Positions 27,034 through 36,648 of a stretch of 64,000 bases of DNA are shown piece by piece. How positions within the stretch are numbered: position 1 is the stretch's first letter; every line of letters begins with the position of its first letter. The stretch covers positions 248,001-312,000 of the forward strand of contig NZ_FNHV01000013.1 in NCBI RefSeq assembly GCF_900103585.1, read 5' to 3'. The translations under genes and the position numbers were made by a program. The notes beneath the pieces were generated by a model, which worked only from the letters and a program-made list of their open reading frames with translations, had not been told where the DNA came from and searched no databases. The stretch comes from Streptomyces sp. cf386. Its GTDB lineage: Bacteria; Actinomycetota; Actinomycetes; Streptomycetales; Streptomycetaceae.

Positions 27034-28236
27034 ATGAGTACGCCCCTTCAGCAGCGGTTCCACGCCTGGATCGCCGCGCCCGCCTACCCCTGGGTCACCG
27101 GCGGTGCCCTGACCGTCGGTGCCGTGGCGGAGCTGATCGCCATTCCCGGATCCGTGACCACCACGATCGGGGTCCTCGTCTCCTCCGCCTCGCTGATGTG
27201 GCGGCGGTCGTTCCCGCCCGTCGCGGTGCTCACGGTCGCCGCGGGGCTGCTCGGGTTCGCCGGGGACATCAACCTGTACGTCTCGATCATGGCGAGCGGG
27301 CTGATCGGCTGCTACACCCTGGGCCGCAACCGGGTACTGCACCCCGCGGTGACCGTCGCGGGCGCCGCGCTCGGGGCCCTGTGCGTGAACCTGGTGCACA
27401 TCAACACCTGGTCGCGGATGGACCTGCCGGTGCCCGCGCTCTGGGAGAAGGGCTCGCTCAGTCTGTTCGCCGAGTCGTTCCTGCTGACCGTGGTCATCTT
27501 CGGGGCCGTGATGATGGGTGACGCGGTACGTTCCCGGGACGAGACCCGCAAGGAACGGAACCTGGCCCAGGCCCAGTTGATCGCCCTGGAGCGGCAGCAG
27601 GCCGCCGAGGCCGAGCGGGCCGCCATCGCCCGTGAGCTGCACGACATCGTCTCGCACTCGGTGTCGATGATCGCCGTGCAGGCCGAGAGCGCCACGTACA
27701 CCACCCCCGGACTCACCCCCGAGGCCCGCGACGGCTTCCAGCAGATCGCGGGCACCGCCCGCTCCTCGATGGCCGAACTGCGCCGCCTCCTCGGTGTCCT
27801 GCGCACCCCCCAGGGCCAGGGGGACGTGGCCCTCACCGCCCCGCAACCGACTCTCGACCATCTCGCCGAACTGGTCGAGCAGCACCGGACGGTGGGCGGC
27901 GAGGCCGAGCTGAGGGTCACCGGGGAGCGGGTGTCGCTGCCCGCCGCGTGGGAGCTGTCCGCCTACCGGATCACCCAGGAGGCGCTGACCAACGCGCGCA
28001 AGCATGCGCCCGGCGCCCGTACCGTTGTGGAGATCGACTACGGCGCCGACCGGCTGCTCACACTGCGCATCCACGACGACGGCCCGGGCCCGGGTTCCGT
28101 TCCAGGATCCGGCGCGGGCCACGGCCTGACCGGGATGCGGGAGCGGGCGGCCCTGGTCGGCGGCCGGCTCAGCGCGGGTGCGGGCCCGGACGGAGGTTTC
28201 CTGGTGGAGGCGGAGCTTCCCTGGGGGACCGGGTGA
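27034..28236 (+). CDS. NarL-type sensor histidine kinase
   Basis: The 400-residue kinase has five or so N-terminal membrane segments (about 20-165), a short coiled coil (RKERNLAQAQLIALERQQAA), HisKA_3 with phospho-acceptor His203 (ARELHDIVSHSVSM) and an HATPase_c domain with N-box ITQEALTNARKHAPG and G-box GAGHGLTGMRERA. It is the DesK-like class. The stop lies 23 nt before the partner regulator's start. Confidence 0.92.
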   Translation: MSTPLQQRFHAWIAAPAYPWVTGGALTVGAVAELIAIPGSVTTTIGVLVSSASLMWRRSFPPVAVLTVAAGLLGFAGDINLYVSIMASGLIGCYTLGRNRVLHPAVTVAGAALGALCVNLVHINTWSRMDLPVPALWEKGSLSLFAESFLLTVVIFGAVMMGDAVRSRDETRKERNLAQAQLIALERQQAAEAERAAIARELHDIVSHSVSMIAVQAESATYTTPGLTPEARDGFQQIAGTARSSMAELRRLLGVLRTPQGQGDVALTAPQPTLDHLAELVEQHRTVGGEAELRVTGERVSLPAAWELSAYRITQEALTNARKHAPGARTVVEIDYGADRLLTLRIHDDGPGPGSVPGSGAGHGLTGMRERAALVGGRLSAGAGPDGGFLVEAELPWGTG

Positions 28237-28259
28237 TCGGCATGGAAAGGGAGTTGGGT

Positions 28260-28925
28260 GTGATCAGGGCACTGGTCGCCGACGATCAAGCGGTCGTCCG
28301 CACCGGCTTCGTGAGCCTCCTCAACACTCAGGAGGACATCGAGGTCGTGGGCGAGGCCGAGGACGGTGTGCAGGCGGTACGCATCGCCGCCGAGACCCGG
28401 CCCGATCTCGCGCTCCTCGACATCCGGATGCCGCACAAGAACGGCATCGAGGCGGCCCGCGAGATCCTGTCCGGGTCCGGGGGCACGACGAAGGTCCTGA
28501 TGCTGACCACCTTCGGCCTCGACGAGTATGTGTACGACGCGCTCGCGGCCGGGGCGGGCGGCTTTCTGCTCAAGGACGCCACCTTTCCCGAACTGCTGCA
28601 CGCGGTGCGCGTGGTGGCGGCCGGGAACGCACTGCTCTCGCCCGAGATCACCAAGCGGGTGATCGGCGAGTTCGTGCATGCGCGGACATCGCGGCTGCCG
28701 GTTCACTCCGTGGGAGAGCTCACTGCGCGTGAGGCGGAGGTGCTCACCTTGATCGCTCGGGGGCTGTCCAACGCGGAGATCGCGAGCCGGCTCACGATCA
28801 CGGATCACACCGTGAAGACCCATATCAACCGGCTGTTCGCGAAGCTGGAGCTGCGGGATCGGGCGCAGGCCGTGATCATGGCTTATGAGTTGGGGCTGGT
28901 GCGGGTGGGAGGCGGGGCCGGCTGA
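28260..28925 (+). CDS. NarL/LuxR-type response regulator
   Basis: The 221-residue receiver starts IRALVADDQAVVRTGF, with phospho-acceptor Asp54 (LLDIRMP) and Lys in GGFLLKDATFPE. The C-terminal LuxR HTH is LTAREAEVLTLIARGLSNAEIA. The GTG at 28260 is chosen because GGGAG lies six nt upstream and it places the Asp at the family-standard 54. GTG 28233 (overlapping the kinase stop) and ATG 28242 are in-frame alternatives. It is the partner of the upstream kinase; the stimulus is unknown. Confidence 0.9.
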   Translation: MIRALVADDQAVVRTGFVSLLNTQEDIEVVGEAEDGVQAVRIAAETRPDLALLDIRMPHKNGIEAAREILSGSGGTTKVLMLTTFGLDEYVYDALAAGAGGFLLKDATFPELLHAVRVVAAGNALLSPEITKRVIGEFVHARTSRLPVHSVGELTAREAEVLTLIARGLSNAEIASRLTITDHTVKTHINRLFAKLELRDRAQAVIMAYELGLVRVGGGAG

Positions 28926-29006
28926 GGGATCTCTTGCCCCGTTCCACTGGGCCTCCACAGCGGCCCACCCACCACCCGGCCCGGACATCGGTGAGCATGT
29001 CCAGGC

Positions 29007-30230
29007 TCACGTCATGGGCATGAACTCGGGCAGGGTGAGGGCCGAATGGGCCGGTCGCCCCTCCGCGGAGGGCACGGCGCTGAGATTGCGCAGCATGTCG
29101 TTGCGCTGCTTCAGGGCCCGAGCGGTGGTCGGGAAGAGCGCGGCATCGCCCTCGCCGACCTGCTCCTGGTTCACGGTCACGAACGCACGGGTGCTGTGTT
29201 CGTAGGCGGTGAAGCCCGCGGCGTGGTCCCGGTCGGCCAGGGAACCGGCGAGCATGTACGCGCCGACGAGCGCGAGGCTGGAGCCTTGTCCGGTGAGGAA
29301 CGAGGGTGCGTACGCGGCGTCGCCCACCAGCGCGATCCTGCCGCTGGACCAGCGGGGCATGCGGATCTGGCTGACCCCGTCGAAGAACAGGTCATCCGCG
29401 TCGCGCATGGCGGCGAGCATGCCCGGGACCTCCCATCCCGCGTCGGCGAAGACCGCGGTGACCAGGTCCCGTTGGGCTTCGGGGTTCCGGAACGCGGCGA
29501 ACGGCGCCTCCGGGCGGGCGAAGTTCAGCAACGCGTGCACGTCGTCGTTGTCTCCCACCGCGTAGAGCGCCGCGGCCCTGCCCGGGGTGTTCCACATCAT
29601 GAGCTCGCGGGAGAGCCCGAAGGTGTTGCGCAGGGTGAATCCGGCGAAGCAGTAGCCGAGGTATCGGTGGAACTGCCCTTCGGGGCCGAACAGCAACTCG
29701 CGGGTACGTGAGTGCAGACCGTCCGCGCCGAACACCATGTCGAACGTACGACTGCTGCCCCCGCGGAAGGTGACGTCGACCCCGTGGCCGGACGACTGGT
29801 CGAGAGTGTCGATGGAGTCGTTGAACAAGAACTCCACGTCGTCACGGACCGCCGCGTAAAGCGCGTCGGTCAGCTCCCCGCGCCGCACCTCGAGGTCCCG
29901 TCCAGGGACACCGCCGGTGAGGGTGTGCGGGTTCACCGAGGCCACCTCTTTGCCGTCCCCGTCGAGGAAGGTCAGCCGGCGCAGGTCGATGTGCGCGTCC
30001 TGCAGCCGCGGAAGAATTCCCATCCTCCGGACGACTTCAAGTGCGGTGCCGCGTACGTCGATGGGATAGCCACCGCCACGAAGCGCGTCAGCCTTCTCGA
30101 CCACCGTGACCGCGAATCCGTAGCGGTTCAGCCAGAACGCGAGGGCGGGCCCCGCGACACCGGCCCCGGAAATCAGGACCTTGCGCCCCGGCGTCGTACG
30201 GATATCCCTCGACAGACCGGTGCGGGTCAT
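29007..30230 (-). CDS. FAD-dependent aromatic/antibiotic monooxygenase
   Basis: The 407-residue flavoprotein hydroxylase is of PHBH/TetX type: FAD motif VLISGAGVAGPALAFWL near residue 18, DG motif GADGLHSRTR (about 168) and GD motif IALVGDAAYAPSFLTGQGSS (about 298). The start overlaps the stop of the MFS exporter gene by ATGA. With the TetR regulator it forms a detoxification or resistance cassette: the enzyme modifies and the exporter removes a small aromatic compound. The substrate is unknown. Confidence 0.9.
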   Translation of the reverse strand: MTRTGLSRDIRTTPGRKVLISGAGVAGPALAFWLNRYGFAVTVVEKADALRGGGYPIDVRGTALEVVRRMGILPRLQDAHIDLRRLTFLDGDGKEVASVNPHTLTGGVPGRDLEVRRGELTDALYAAVRDDVEFLFNDSIDTLDQSSGHGVDVTFRGGSSRTFDMVFGADGLHSRTRELLFGPEGQFHRYLGYCFAGFTLRNTFGLSRELMMWNTPGRAAALYAVGDNDDVHALLNFARPEAPFAAFRNPEAQRDLVTAVFADAGWEVPGMLAAMRDADDLFFDGVSQIRMPRWSSGRIALVGDAAYAPSFLTGQGSSLALVGAYMLAGSLADRDHAAGFTAYEHSTRAFVTVNQEQVGEGDAALFPTTARALKQRNDMLRNLSAVPSAEGRPAHSALTLPEFMPMT

Positions 30231-31627
30231 TCCTTGACTCCTTTGCTCATGGTGCGGGCGACCAGCAGGGACAGCGCCGTGACGGCGCCGGCTATGACGA
30301 AGCCGGTGACGAAGGCCGATTCGGCCGGGACATCCGACCCGGAAGGGGTCCCGGCGGTGAGGATCGCGCCACTGACCTGCACGCCAACGGCGTAGCCGAT
30401 CACGCGAGTCACCAGGACCAGGCTGGTGGCGATGCCGGTGTCACCTTGATCGACGGAGGTGGCGGTGCTGGTCACCAACGCCGTAACGCACAGGCCGTTG
30501 GCGAGCGCGATCATCATCTTGCCGATGACGAGGTGCCACACCTCGGTGTGCACGGCTGCCAGGGAGATCAGGGCGGCGACCATGATGACGATCCCGGCGG
30601 TGACCACGGCACGTGAGCCGAAACGCCGCGCCCCGATCCCGCTGATCGGTCCGGCCAGCGCCGCGGCCACGGCGCCCGGCAGCAGGAAGAAGCCGATCTC
30701 GGTGGCGCCGGCCCCGAAGCCGTACTCGTCGGCGGACACCGCGAACAGCTGCGGGACGAGATAGACCGCCACCGACGTACCGACGCAGATCACGAACGTC
30801 AGCACGCACGACCTCCACACCGCAGGCCGTGCCAGCATGCGCAGATCGACCATCGGCGAGGCCGCACGACGCTCCACGGCCGTCCATCCGGTCGCGAAGG
30901 CGGCCAGAACCACGATGAGGGCGCCGAGCACGAGTGGCTGCGAGCCGAGGTCGGGCGCCAGGGCGAGCACGAGCATGAGCGTGATCAGTGTCCCGCTCAG
31001 GAGAACCAGGCCGGGCCAGTCGACCCCGGCGTCGTCGTCGGACCGCCCCGGCGGATCATGCGGCATCAGCCTGTTCACCAGGACGGTGGCCCCGATGACC
31101 GCGATCGTCGGCAGCGCGAACATCCAGTGCCGGGACAGCCCTTCCGCCACGGGCCCGGCCGACAGCGTTCCCGCCATCCCGCCCCCGACGAACAACCCGC
31201 TGACCACCCCGATGGCCACCTTCGACTCTCCTGCGGGGAGGTGTGCGCGCACCAGGATGAACGACAGGGGCAGCGCGCCCACCATCGCCCCCTGCAGTAC
31301 CTGACCGAGCAGCAGCACCGGCAGGTTCGGCGCCAGGGCCGACACCAGACCACCGGCCGAGACCACCGCCATCAGCCGGATCAGGACCCGTTTTCCGCCG
31401 TAGCGGTCGCCTAACTTGCCTGCGACCGGAGTGACGAGCGCGCCGGTGATGAGGAGCATGATGCTGAGTAACGCCCCTTCGGCGGGACTCATCTCCAGAT
31501 CGCGTTGCAGGAGCGGAAGCGTCGGTGTCACCACCGACTCCAAGGCACCGGTGGCGACTGCCAGCATGCCGAGGGCCCCGACAGCCGCCCTCCCGATGCG
31601 GACCGGGGGAGCCAGAGTTGTGGTCAT
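30227..31627 (-). CDS. DHA2-type MFS drug exporter
   Basis: The 466-residue transporter has about 14 hydrophobic segments. The A motif is GKLGDRYGGKRVLIR and motif C-like glycines lie in GVVSGLFVGGGMAGTLSAGP. It is the first gene of the exporter-monooxygenase pair, divergent from a TetR gene with its operator in the intergenic region. Confidence 0.9.
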   Translation of the reverse strand: MTTTLAPPVRIGRAAVGALGMLAVATGALESVVTPTLPLLQRDLEMSPAEGALLSIMLLITGALVTPVAGKLGDRYGGKRVLIRLMAVVSAGGLVSALAPNLPVLLLGQVLQGAMVGALPLSFILVRAHLPAGESKVAIGVVSGLFVGGGMAGTLSAGPVAEGLSRHWMFALPTIAVIGATVLVNRLMPHDPPGRSDDDAGVDWPGLVLLSGTLITLMLVLALAPDLGSQPLVLGALIVVLAAFATGWTAVERRAASPMVDLRMLARPAVWRSCVLTFVICVGTSVAVYLVPQLFAVSADEYGFGAGATEIGFFLLPGAVAAALAGPISGIGARRFGSRAVVTAGIVIMVAALISLAAVHTEVWHLVIGKMMIALANGLCVTALVTSTATSVDQGDTGIATSLVLVTRVIGYAVGVQVSGAILTAGTPSGSDVPAESAFVTGFVIAGAVTALSLLVARTMSKGVKE

Positions 31628-31824
31628 GGACGTACGTCCCTTCCGTCATTGCCGGGCGAGCAGGGGTCGGCCGTACCCCTAGCCCTGCCGACGTCCTGCC
31701 GGGTGGTCCGGCGCGGACACAGCGGCGTTCATGCAGGGCGCGGTGTGCATGGTGCTGTTGGCGCTTGCGCGGCTCCGCCGGGCGGAGCGGGTGTGCGAGT
31801 GCGGCGCGCGCCATGAGCCGGACA

Positions 31825-31847
31825 CTACACTACACCGTGCAGTGTAG
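31825..31847. promoter_or_regulatory. TetR operator
   Basis: A 23-bp near-perfect palindrome with outer arms CTACACT (31825) and AGTGTAG (31841) and inner CAC/GTG. It lies 18 bp before the TetR start in the 238-bp divergent region and is the likely site of autoregulation and exporter control. Confidence 0.75.
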
Positions 31848-31865
31848 AACGGTTAAGATGTGCCC

Positions 31866-32498
31866 ATGCCGACCACCAAGAGCCTGCGCGAGGGATCCAC
31901 GCCGAAGCGGGCAGCCATCCTCTCGGCGGCCCGGGAACTGTTCCTCGCCGACGGCTTCGACCGGACCAGCGTCGACGCGGTCGCAGCCCGGGCCGAGGTG
32001 TCCAAGCGGACGGTCTACGACTACTTCGGCGACAAGCAGACGCTGCTGCAGGCAGTCGTCGACGCCATCGGCCACTCAATGATCACCACGATCCGGCGCA
32101 CCCTCGACGACACCCTCACCGACCTCACCGAGGCCGCCGACCTCGAGGACGCCCTGGTCACGTTCTCGATGCGCATCTCGACCGACATGCTCGACTCGGC
32201 GGAGTACGCAACGCTGCAACGACTGGTCCGGGCGGAATCCGGCCATCTGCCGCACCGGGGCTACAACTCCATGGCCGACACCCCCGACGAGGCCCTCGCC
32301 GAACGGCTCGCCGCCTTCGCCGCGGCCGGCCTGCTCGACGTCCCCGACCCCCGACTCGCGGCCGACCAGTTCATCGCGCTGACCTTCGGTGTCGCGCTGG
32401 ACAGGCTCGGTTCCGCGAATGCCGCGGAGGACAGCCGCGTCCGGCCGCTCATCGTGGAGGGAGTGCGGACCTTTCTCCGGGCGTACCGAACCGTGTAG
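31866..32498 (+). CDS. TetR-family regulator of the exporter cassette
   Basis: The 210-residue regulator has the HTH region at about 14-60 (ILSAARELFLADGFDRTSVDAVAARAEVSKRTVYDYFGDKQTLL) and an AefR-like C-terminal domain. ATG at 31866 gives MPTTKSLREG; an in-frame GTG lies two codons upstream. It is divergent from the MFS-monooxygenase pair and is the probable local repressor. Confidence 0.9.
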   Translation: MPTTKSLREGSTPKRAAILSAARELFLADGFDRTSVDAVAARAEVSKRTVYDYFGDKQTLLQAVVDAIGHSMITTIRRTLDDTLTDLTEAADLEDALVTFSMRISTDMLDSAEYATLQRLVRAESGHLPHRGYNSMADTPDEALAERLAAFAAAGLLDVPDPRLAADQFIALTFGVALDRLGSANAAEDSRVRPLIVEGVRTFLRAYRTV

Positions 32499-32590
32499 GG
32501 CTGAGGACCAGGACGTCGATACGGTCAGGCGACCGGCGGAGCGTCCGGGCAGGCCGGACGTGTGTCCTCACTTCCGGAGGCAGGTTGACG

Positions 32591-33241
32591 ATGCGTCTGC
32601 ATCCAGGCGAGACCGAGGCCGTTGACTGGCGGGTGGTGACCGTGGTCGACGCCGTCCGGCATCTGCGCGACGCCTCACCCGACGTCACCGGACGTCCGCG
32701 GGTGATCGCGATCGACGGCCGGGGCGGCGCCGGCAAGACGACCCTGGCCGAGCGCCTGCGCAGGGTGGTGCCCAACTCCGCCACCCTGCACACCGACGAC
32801 ATCGCCTGGAATCACGCCTACTTCGACTGGGGCGCCGTACTCGTCGAGAACATCCTGCAACCCCTGCACCGGGGAGAGGCGGTGGACTTCCGCCCCGATG
32901 CCTGGATCATCCACGACCGGCCCGGATCGATCACCATCCCAGCTCGTACCGACTTCATCTGGGTCGAGGGAACCGGCATCATCCGCGAAGAGCTTGCCCC
33001 GTGGCTGGACGCCTCGGTGTGGATGCAGGGTGACCTCGATGAGCAGGAGCGCTTGTTGGTCGTCCGCGACGGTGACTCGCCCGAGCAGCGGGAGCATGTG
33101 GCGAACTGGCTGCTGGAAGAAGTGCCGTTCATGCTGCGAGAACGGCCATGGGCCAGAGCCGCCATGATCGTCGCCGGCCCACCGCAGATCGACCACGACC
33201 CGGACACCGAGTTGGTCGTCGCCCCGCCGACCAGCCCGTAG
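32591..33241 (+). CDS. P-loop kinase, uridine-kinase-like
   Basis: The 216-residue nucleotide-binding protein has Walker A GRGGAGKTTLAERL near residue 39, HTDDIAWN (uridine-kinase-like Asp motif) near 63, and WVEGTGII, the position of Walker B in this fold. GGAGG lies 10 nt upstream of ATG; an in-frame TTG two codons earlier has tighter spacing. The phosphorylated substrate is unknown. Confidence 0.78.
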   Translation: MRLHPGETEAVDWRVVTVVDAVRHLRDASPDVTGRPRVIAIDGRGGAGKTTLAERLRRVVPNSATLHTDDIAWNHAYFDWGAVLVENILQPLHRGEAVDFRPDAWIIHDRPGSITIPARTDFIWVEGTGIIREELAPWLDASVWMQGDLDEQERLLVVRDGDSPEQREHVANWLLEEVPFMLRERPWARAAMIVAGPPQIDHDPDTELVVAPPTSP

Positions 33242-33422
33242 AGGGCGTTTTCCCTCAATGGTTGGTCCCGAGACAGGGCTTTGACGAGGTACCAGCTACG
33301 TCTCGAGACCTCCGGTCAGGCCCCGGGCGCTGCGGCCGGCCGTGGAGCGGGCCGCTGCCGTGCCACCGTCGTCCTGATTGGCCTCAACTCCTGCCAACTG
33401 TCGCTCACCACCGACGATGTGG

Positions 33423-33500
33423 TGATCCGTGGAGCCAGGCGAAACCGCGCTCCACGACCCGCCGGTGGGTGCCCAGGTGGGTGCCGTGCGCGTGGGACCC
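33423..33500 (-). pseudogene. IS5-type transposase fragment
   Basis: A minus-strand frame reads HGTHLGTHRRVVERGFAWLHG, the C-terminal signature of IS5-group transposases (GTxRWVVERxFAWLH with the catalytic Glu), then runs off into unrelated codons. It is the only recognisable part of the 346-bp gap between the kinase and lipoprotein genes; no inverted terminal repeats were found. Confidence 0.6.
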
Positions 33501-33587
33501 CTCCCGGAAGGGTCTCCTTACGCTCCCGGCAGGTCTTCGTGGCCGGTGACCGAGTCGTTGGGCAGGGTCGGACGGGGAGGGTGTCGT

Positions 33588-33860
33588 ATGGGACAGCGGT
33601 TGAGGTTTGGCGCAGTGGTGGCCGCCGGGGCTGCGGTGCTGGTGCTCGCGGGGTGTGGCTCGCCACCGACGGACTACAGCGAGGTCGTCACGTTCACCGA
33701 CGAGCACGGCCGCGCCTGCACCGCGACGGTGGTCGTCGACCAGGAGCAGAACGAGGGCAATGACTACGAGGTCACCAGCCTCGACTGCGAATACCCACCG
33801 GAGGGCAAGACGCCGGGGCTCACCCGCTACCGGCCCATGCCGGAGCGGGGTTCGAACTGA
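33588..33860 (+). CDS. Small secreted lipoprotein
   Basis: The 90-residue protein has a lipoprotein signal (MGQRLRFG, hydrophobic stretch, lipobox LAGC with Cys23). The mature part is short, acidic and has two Cys residues (RACTAT, LDCEY) that could form a disulfide. GGGGAGG precedes ATG by seven nt. No known domain; it resembles hypothetical streptomycete lipoproteins. Confidence 0.75.
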   Translation: MGQRLRFGAVVAAGAAVLVLAGCGSPPTDYSEVVTFTDEHGRACTATVVVDQEQNEGNDYEVTSLDCEYPPEGKTPGLTRYRPMPERGSN

Positions 33861-34088
33861 CGAGGTCCGCGGACGAGGACGTTTCTGGTGACAACCGGTG
33901 CGGGCGCGGGCGCCGGTGTTCCCCGGTGGTACCCCAGATCGTCGCTGCCGAGCTGGTCGATGGCCCGGCTGGATCGGTCGGTGACATAGCCCTCCTGCGT
34001 GGCCGGCCGGACCGCCCCGTTCGCTTGGCACTGGCCGAAGTCGGGGGTGCCGGGACGCTTGGGTGGGCGGTAAAGGATCATTCAACAC

Positions 34089-35846
34089 ATGTCTCACACA
34101 TCTCGACGAAGGCTCCTCGCGGCCTTCGCGGCCTCTGCCGCCGCTGCCCCGCTCACCGGTCTGGCCGCCGCCCCGGCGCGTGCCGCCGCGGCGGCGGACG
34201 TGCCGGCCTTCCCGGGGCCGGGTGGCCTGTCCTCGGCCCGTTCGTGGGTGACCATGGCGCCGCTGGGCGCCGCGTACTTCACTCCGGTGGCCCTCACCAC
34301 CCCACTCACCGCCACCGTGCTCTCCAGCACCCCGACCCGTACCGAGGTCACCTCCGGCGGCAAGCGCGTCGCGCTGCTGACGCACGGCGCGCGAACCGTC
34401 GTACTGCCCGGACCACAGCGGACCTTCGCGGAGAACAAGCGGCCCTTCGTGGACGACTTCCAGCGGACGCTGCCGGACCTCGCACTGGACGAGGAGGACC
34501 GGGTGTACTGGGGCACCTCGCCGGGCGGCGGCAGGTGGGTCACGTCCGAAACCCTCAAGACCGACTTCTCGGTGGTGCCGGGCACCGGAATCATCGACCT
34601 CACGACCGCCGGGTACAGCCGGCACGCCAGCCTGCGCGATGACGAGATCACCGACGTCGACGTGCGCTGCACGGCCAGGTTCGACAAGATCCCCATAGGT
34701 CAGGCCTGTTCGTTCGCGCTGACCTTCGGCTACGGCAGCACCCAGAACCACTACCGGGCCCGGCTGTCCTTCCTCACCTCCGGCGCGGTCGAGATGCGGT
34801 TGGAGAAGGAGGTCAACAACGACGTGACCCCGCTGGAAACGGCGGTCACACTGGCCACGGGTGTGCCGGCGGGGACCGACTGGACGATCCGGGTGCGGCG
34901 GGATGGCGCCCGCATCCGGGCGAAGGCCTGGCAGTCCGCGTCGGCGGAACCGTCTTCGTGGGCCTTCGACGTCACCGACTCCACGCCCACGTTGACCAAG
35001 GGCCGGGTGGGCCTGCGCGCCTTGGCCAACGACGGTTGCACCAACCTGCCGGTCCGACTGTCCGTGAGCCGCCTCGAGGTGGACGCCGCGAACTGGGCGG
35101 CCCTGCCGACCGTCACCCACGGCGACTGGGTGCGGCTGCTGCCCGAGCCGTTCGACGGCACCTGGACGGCCGATCTGGAGCAGATGATCCGAGGCTGGGC
35201 CGGATCCACCGTCCCGGACGTACTCGCGTACGCTGCGATGTTCCTCGGCGGCGCTCCGGCGGTCACGGCCGGCGCCGGACCGGCCCAGGGCAGGCAAGTG
35301 CTGGGCGAGGCCGGGTACGGCTATCTCGACGCGCAGGGTTACCGGCTCGAAGGCGCCGACTTCCATGAGTACATGAAGGTGGGCTGGACCTTCCCGGACG
35401 GCACGTACAAGGGGCCATCCAGCAAGCAGGTCGGCAACCTCGACTGCTCCGGCTATACGCGCATGGTCTACGGCTACCACCTGAGCGTCCCGCTGGCCGC
35501 CGAGGAGGACACCTCGGGCACCCGGATCCCGCGCAAGTCCCGGCACATAGCAGACCACGCGCCAGGCGTGGTCGTCGACCGCGCCACCGGGACCACCCCG
35601 CCCGCCGCGGCCCTGCTCCAGCCGGGCGACCTGGTGCTGTTCAACGCCGACTCCAGTGACGACGGCGTCAGCCTGACCGTCGATCACGTCGGCATCTATG
35701 TGGGTCTCGACGGCGGCGGCAAACGCCGCTTCCTCTCCAGCCGCAAGACGGTCAACGGGCCCACCATGTCCGACCTGGGCGGCGCGTCCCTGCTCGACGG
35801 TTCGGGGACGTACGCCAAGACACTGCACACCGTACGCCGAATCTGA
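34089..35846 (+). CDS. Tat-exported protein with LamG-like and NlpC/P60-like domains
   Basis: The 585-residue protein has a twin-arginine signal (SRRRLLAAF at 5-13, cleavage after APARA), a central beta-rich region (about 110-350) resembling a LamG/concanavalin-like jelly roll (DDFQRTLPDL through GRVGLRALANDG), and a C-terminal NlpC/P60-like cysteine peptidase domain with NLDCSGYTRMVYG (Cys453) and VDHVGIYVG (His533). NlpC/P60 enzymes cleave cell-wall peptides or related amides. The Tat route suggests folding or cofactor binding before export. No neighbouring gene indicates a partner. Confidence 0.75.
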   Translation: MSHTSRRRLLAAFAASAAAAPLTGLAAAPARAAAAADVPAFPGPGGLSSARSWVTMAPLGAAYFTPVALTTPLTATVLSSTPTRTEVTSGGKRVALLTHGARTVVLPGPQRTFAENKRPFVDDFQRTLPDLALDEEDRVYWGTSPGGGRWVTSETLKTDFSVVPGTGIIDLTTAGYSRHASLRDDEITDVDVRCTARFDKIPIGQACSFALTFGYGSTQNHYRARLSFLTSGAVEMRLEKEVNNDVTPLETAVTLATGVPAGTDWTIRVRRDGARIRAKAWQSASAEPSSWAFDVTDSTPTLTKGRVGLRALANDGCTNLPVRLSVSRLEVDAANWAALPTVTHGDWVRLLPEPFDGTWTADLEQMIRGWAGSTVPDVLAYAAMFLGGAPAVTAGAGPAQGRQVLGEAGYGYLDAQGYRLEGADFHEYMKVGWTFPDGTYKGPSSKQVGNLDCSGYTRMVYGYHLSVPLAAEEDTSGTRIPRKSRHIADHAPGVVVDRATGTTPPAAALLQPGDLVLFNADSSDDGVSLTVDHVGIYVGLDGGGKRRFLSSRKTVNGPTMSDLGGASLLDGSGTYAKTLHTVRRI

Positions 35847-35989
35847 GCCGCGTCAGGAGCCGTCCAGCCGCCGTCCCACCAGAACCGGTGGTGTGGATCC
35901 CGAAGTTCGGGAACGACTGCACCTGCCGGACATCCTCGCCTCTTCCCGCCCCAGGGCGACGTCCTCCGACGCCGAGTCGGCGTACGCCG

Positions 35990-36210
35990 CCCGTGACGTT
36001 CCCGGCCATGGAAGCGGGGGAGAAGGTCGTCGACGAGGCGGACGCAGCGGGGTTGGGTTCCTTCAGATCGAGGTAGCTCGGGGCCCGGAAGGTCTGGAAG
36101 ACACCTCGTGTCTTGTCCCGGGCGCGGGCAGGAGCCGTTCGGTGACGAGCTGGTGGGCGGGCGGGGTGTCGCCGAGATCGAGGAGGGCCTGGCCTACTGG
36201 TGAAGAGGAG
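35990..36210 (-). pseudogene. Degenerate TPR fragment of an XRE-type regulator-like protein
   Basis: Minus-strand segments in different frames resemble the C-terminal TPR tail of streptomycete regulator-like proteins: VGQALLDLGDTPPAHQLVTE, then DKTRGVFQTFRA, then RCVRLVDDLLPRFHGR. At least two frameshifts separate them and no N-terminal HTH is present. Lies in the 802-bp gap between the NlpC/P60 and GNAT genes. The family call rests on pattern memory only. Confidence 0.35.
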
Positions 36211-36235
36211 ATGTTCGAACCCTGTGCTATTCGGT

Positions 36236-36445
36236 GTCTCTGAGTGCGGCGAGGTAGTCAGCCCAGCTGCTTTGGGTGAGCACGGACCAGGTCTGGGTGG
36301 TGTTTCGATGAACGCCGAAGAGGTCACTGATGATGACCGGCGGGAGGTCTTCAGCCATCCCCATCACGGCCGTGTTCCGGGCGCCGCGTTGGTGGGCAGG
36401 CCTACCTCTCTGAGCCGGGTGGCGAGCCCCTGAGGACTCCGGGGA
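36236..36445 (-). pseudogene. Tyrosine-recombinase (integrase-like) C-terminal remnant
   Basis: On the minus strand, PRSPQGLATRLREVGLPTNAA continues after a one-base frameshift as RNTAVMGMAEDLPPVIISDL, FGVHRNTTQTW and WADYLAALRDTE before a stop. This matches the tail after the catalytic domain of streptomycete transposon-type site-specific recombinases (RNTAxMxLAxDLPPAVLADLxGxHxxTAxxW). The catalytic part is absent. Confidence 0.55.
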
Positions 36446-36648
36446 CGACTCGTCGGCCGACCGGGCACAAGAAACGGGATTTGCCCGTCACGAGGTTCCG
36501 GCGCGCGGGCGGCAGGTACCGCCCCGACGCCCTCGACGGCTTCCTCGCCGGGACAGGACTCGCCATCGACCTCCCGCCACCATCACCTTGAAGCGCCTGG
36601 TCAGTTATTCGGTTGCACACCACCGAGACGGGGTGTCTGATCCCGGCT

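Noticed and set aside
33242..33587. Complete insertion sequence
   Set aside because: Only a transposase tail is recognisable; no terminal inverted repeats or target duplication were found.
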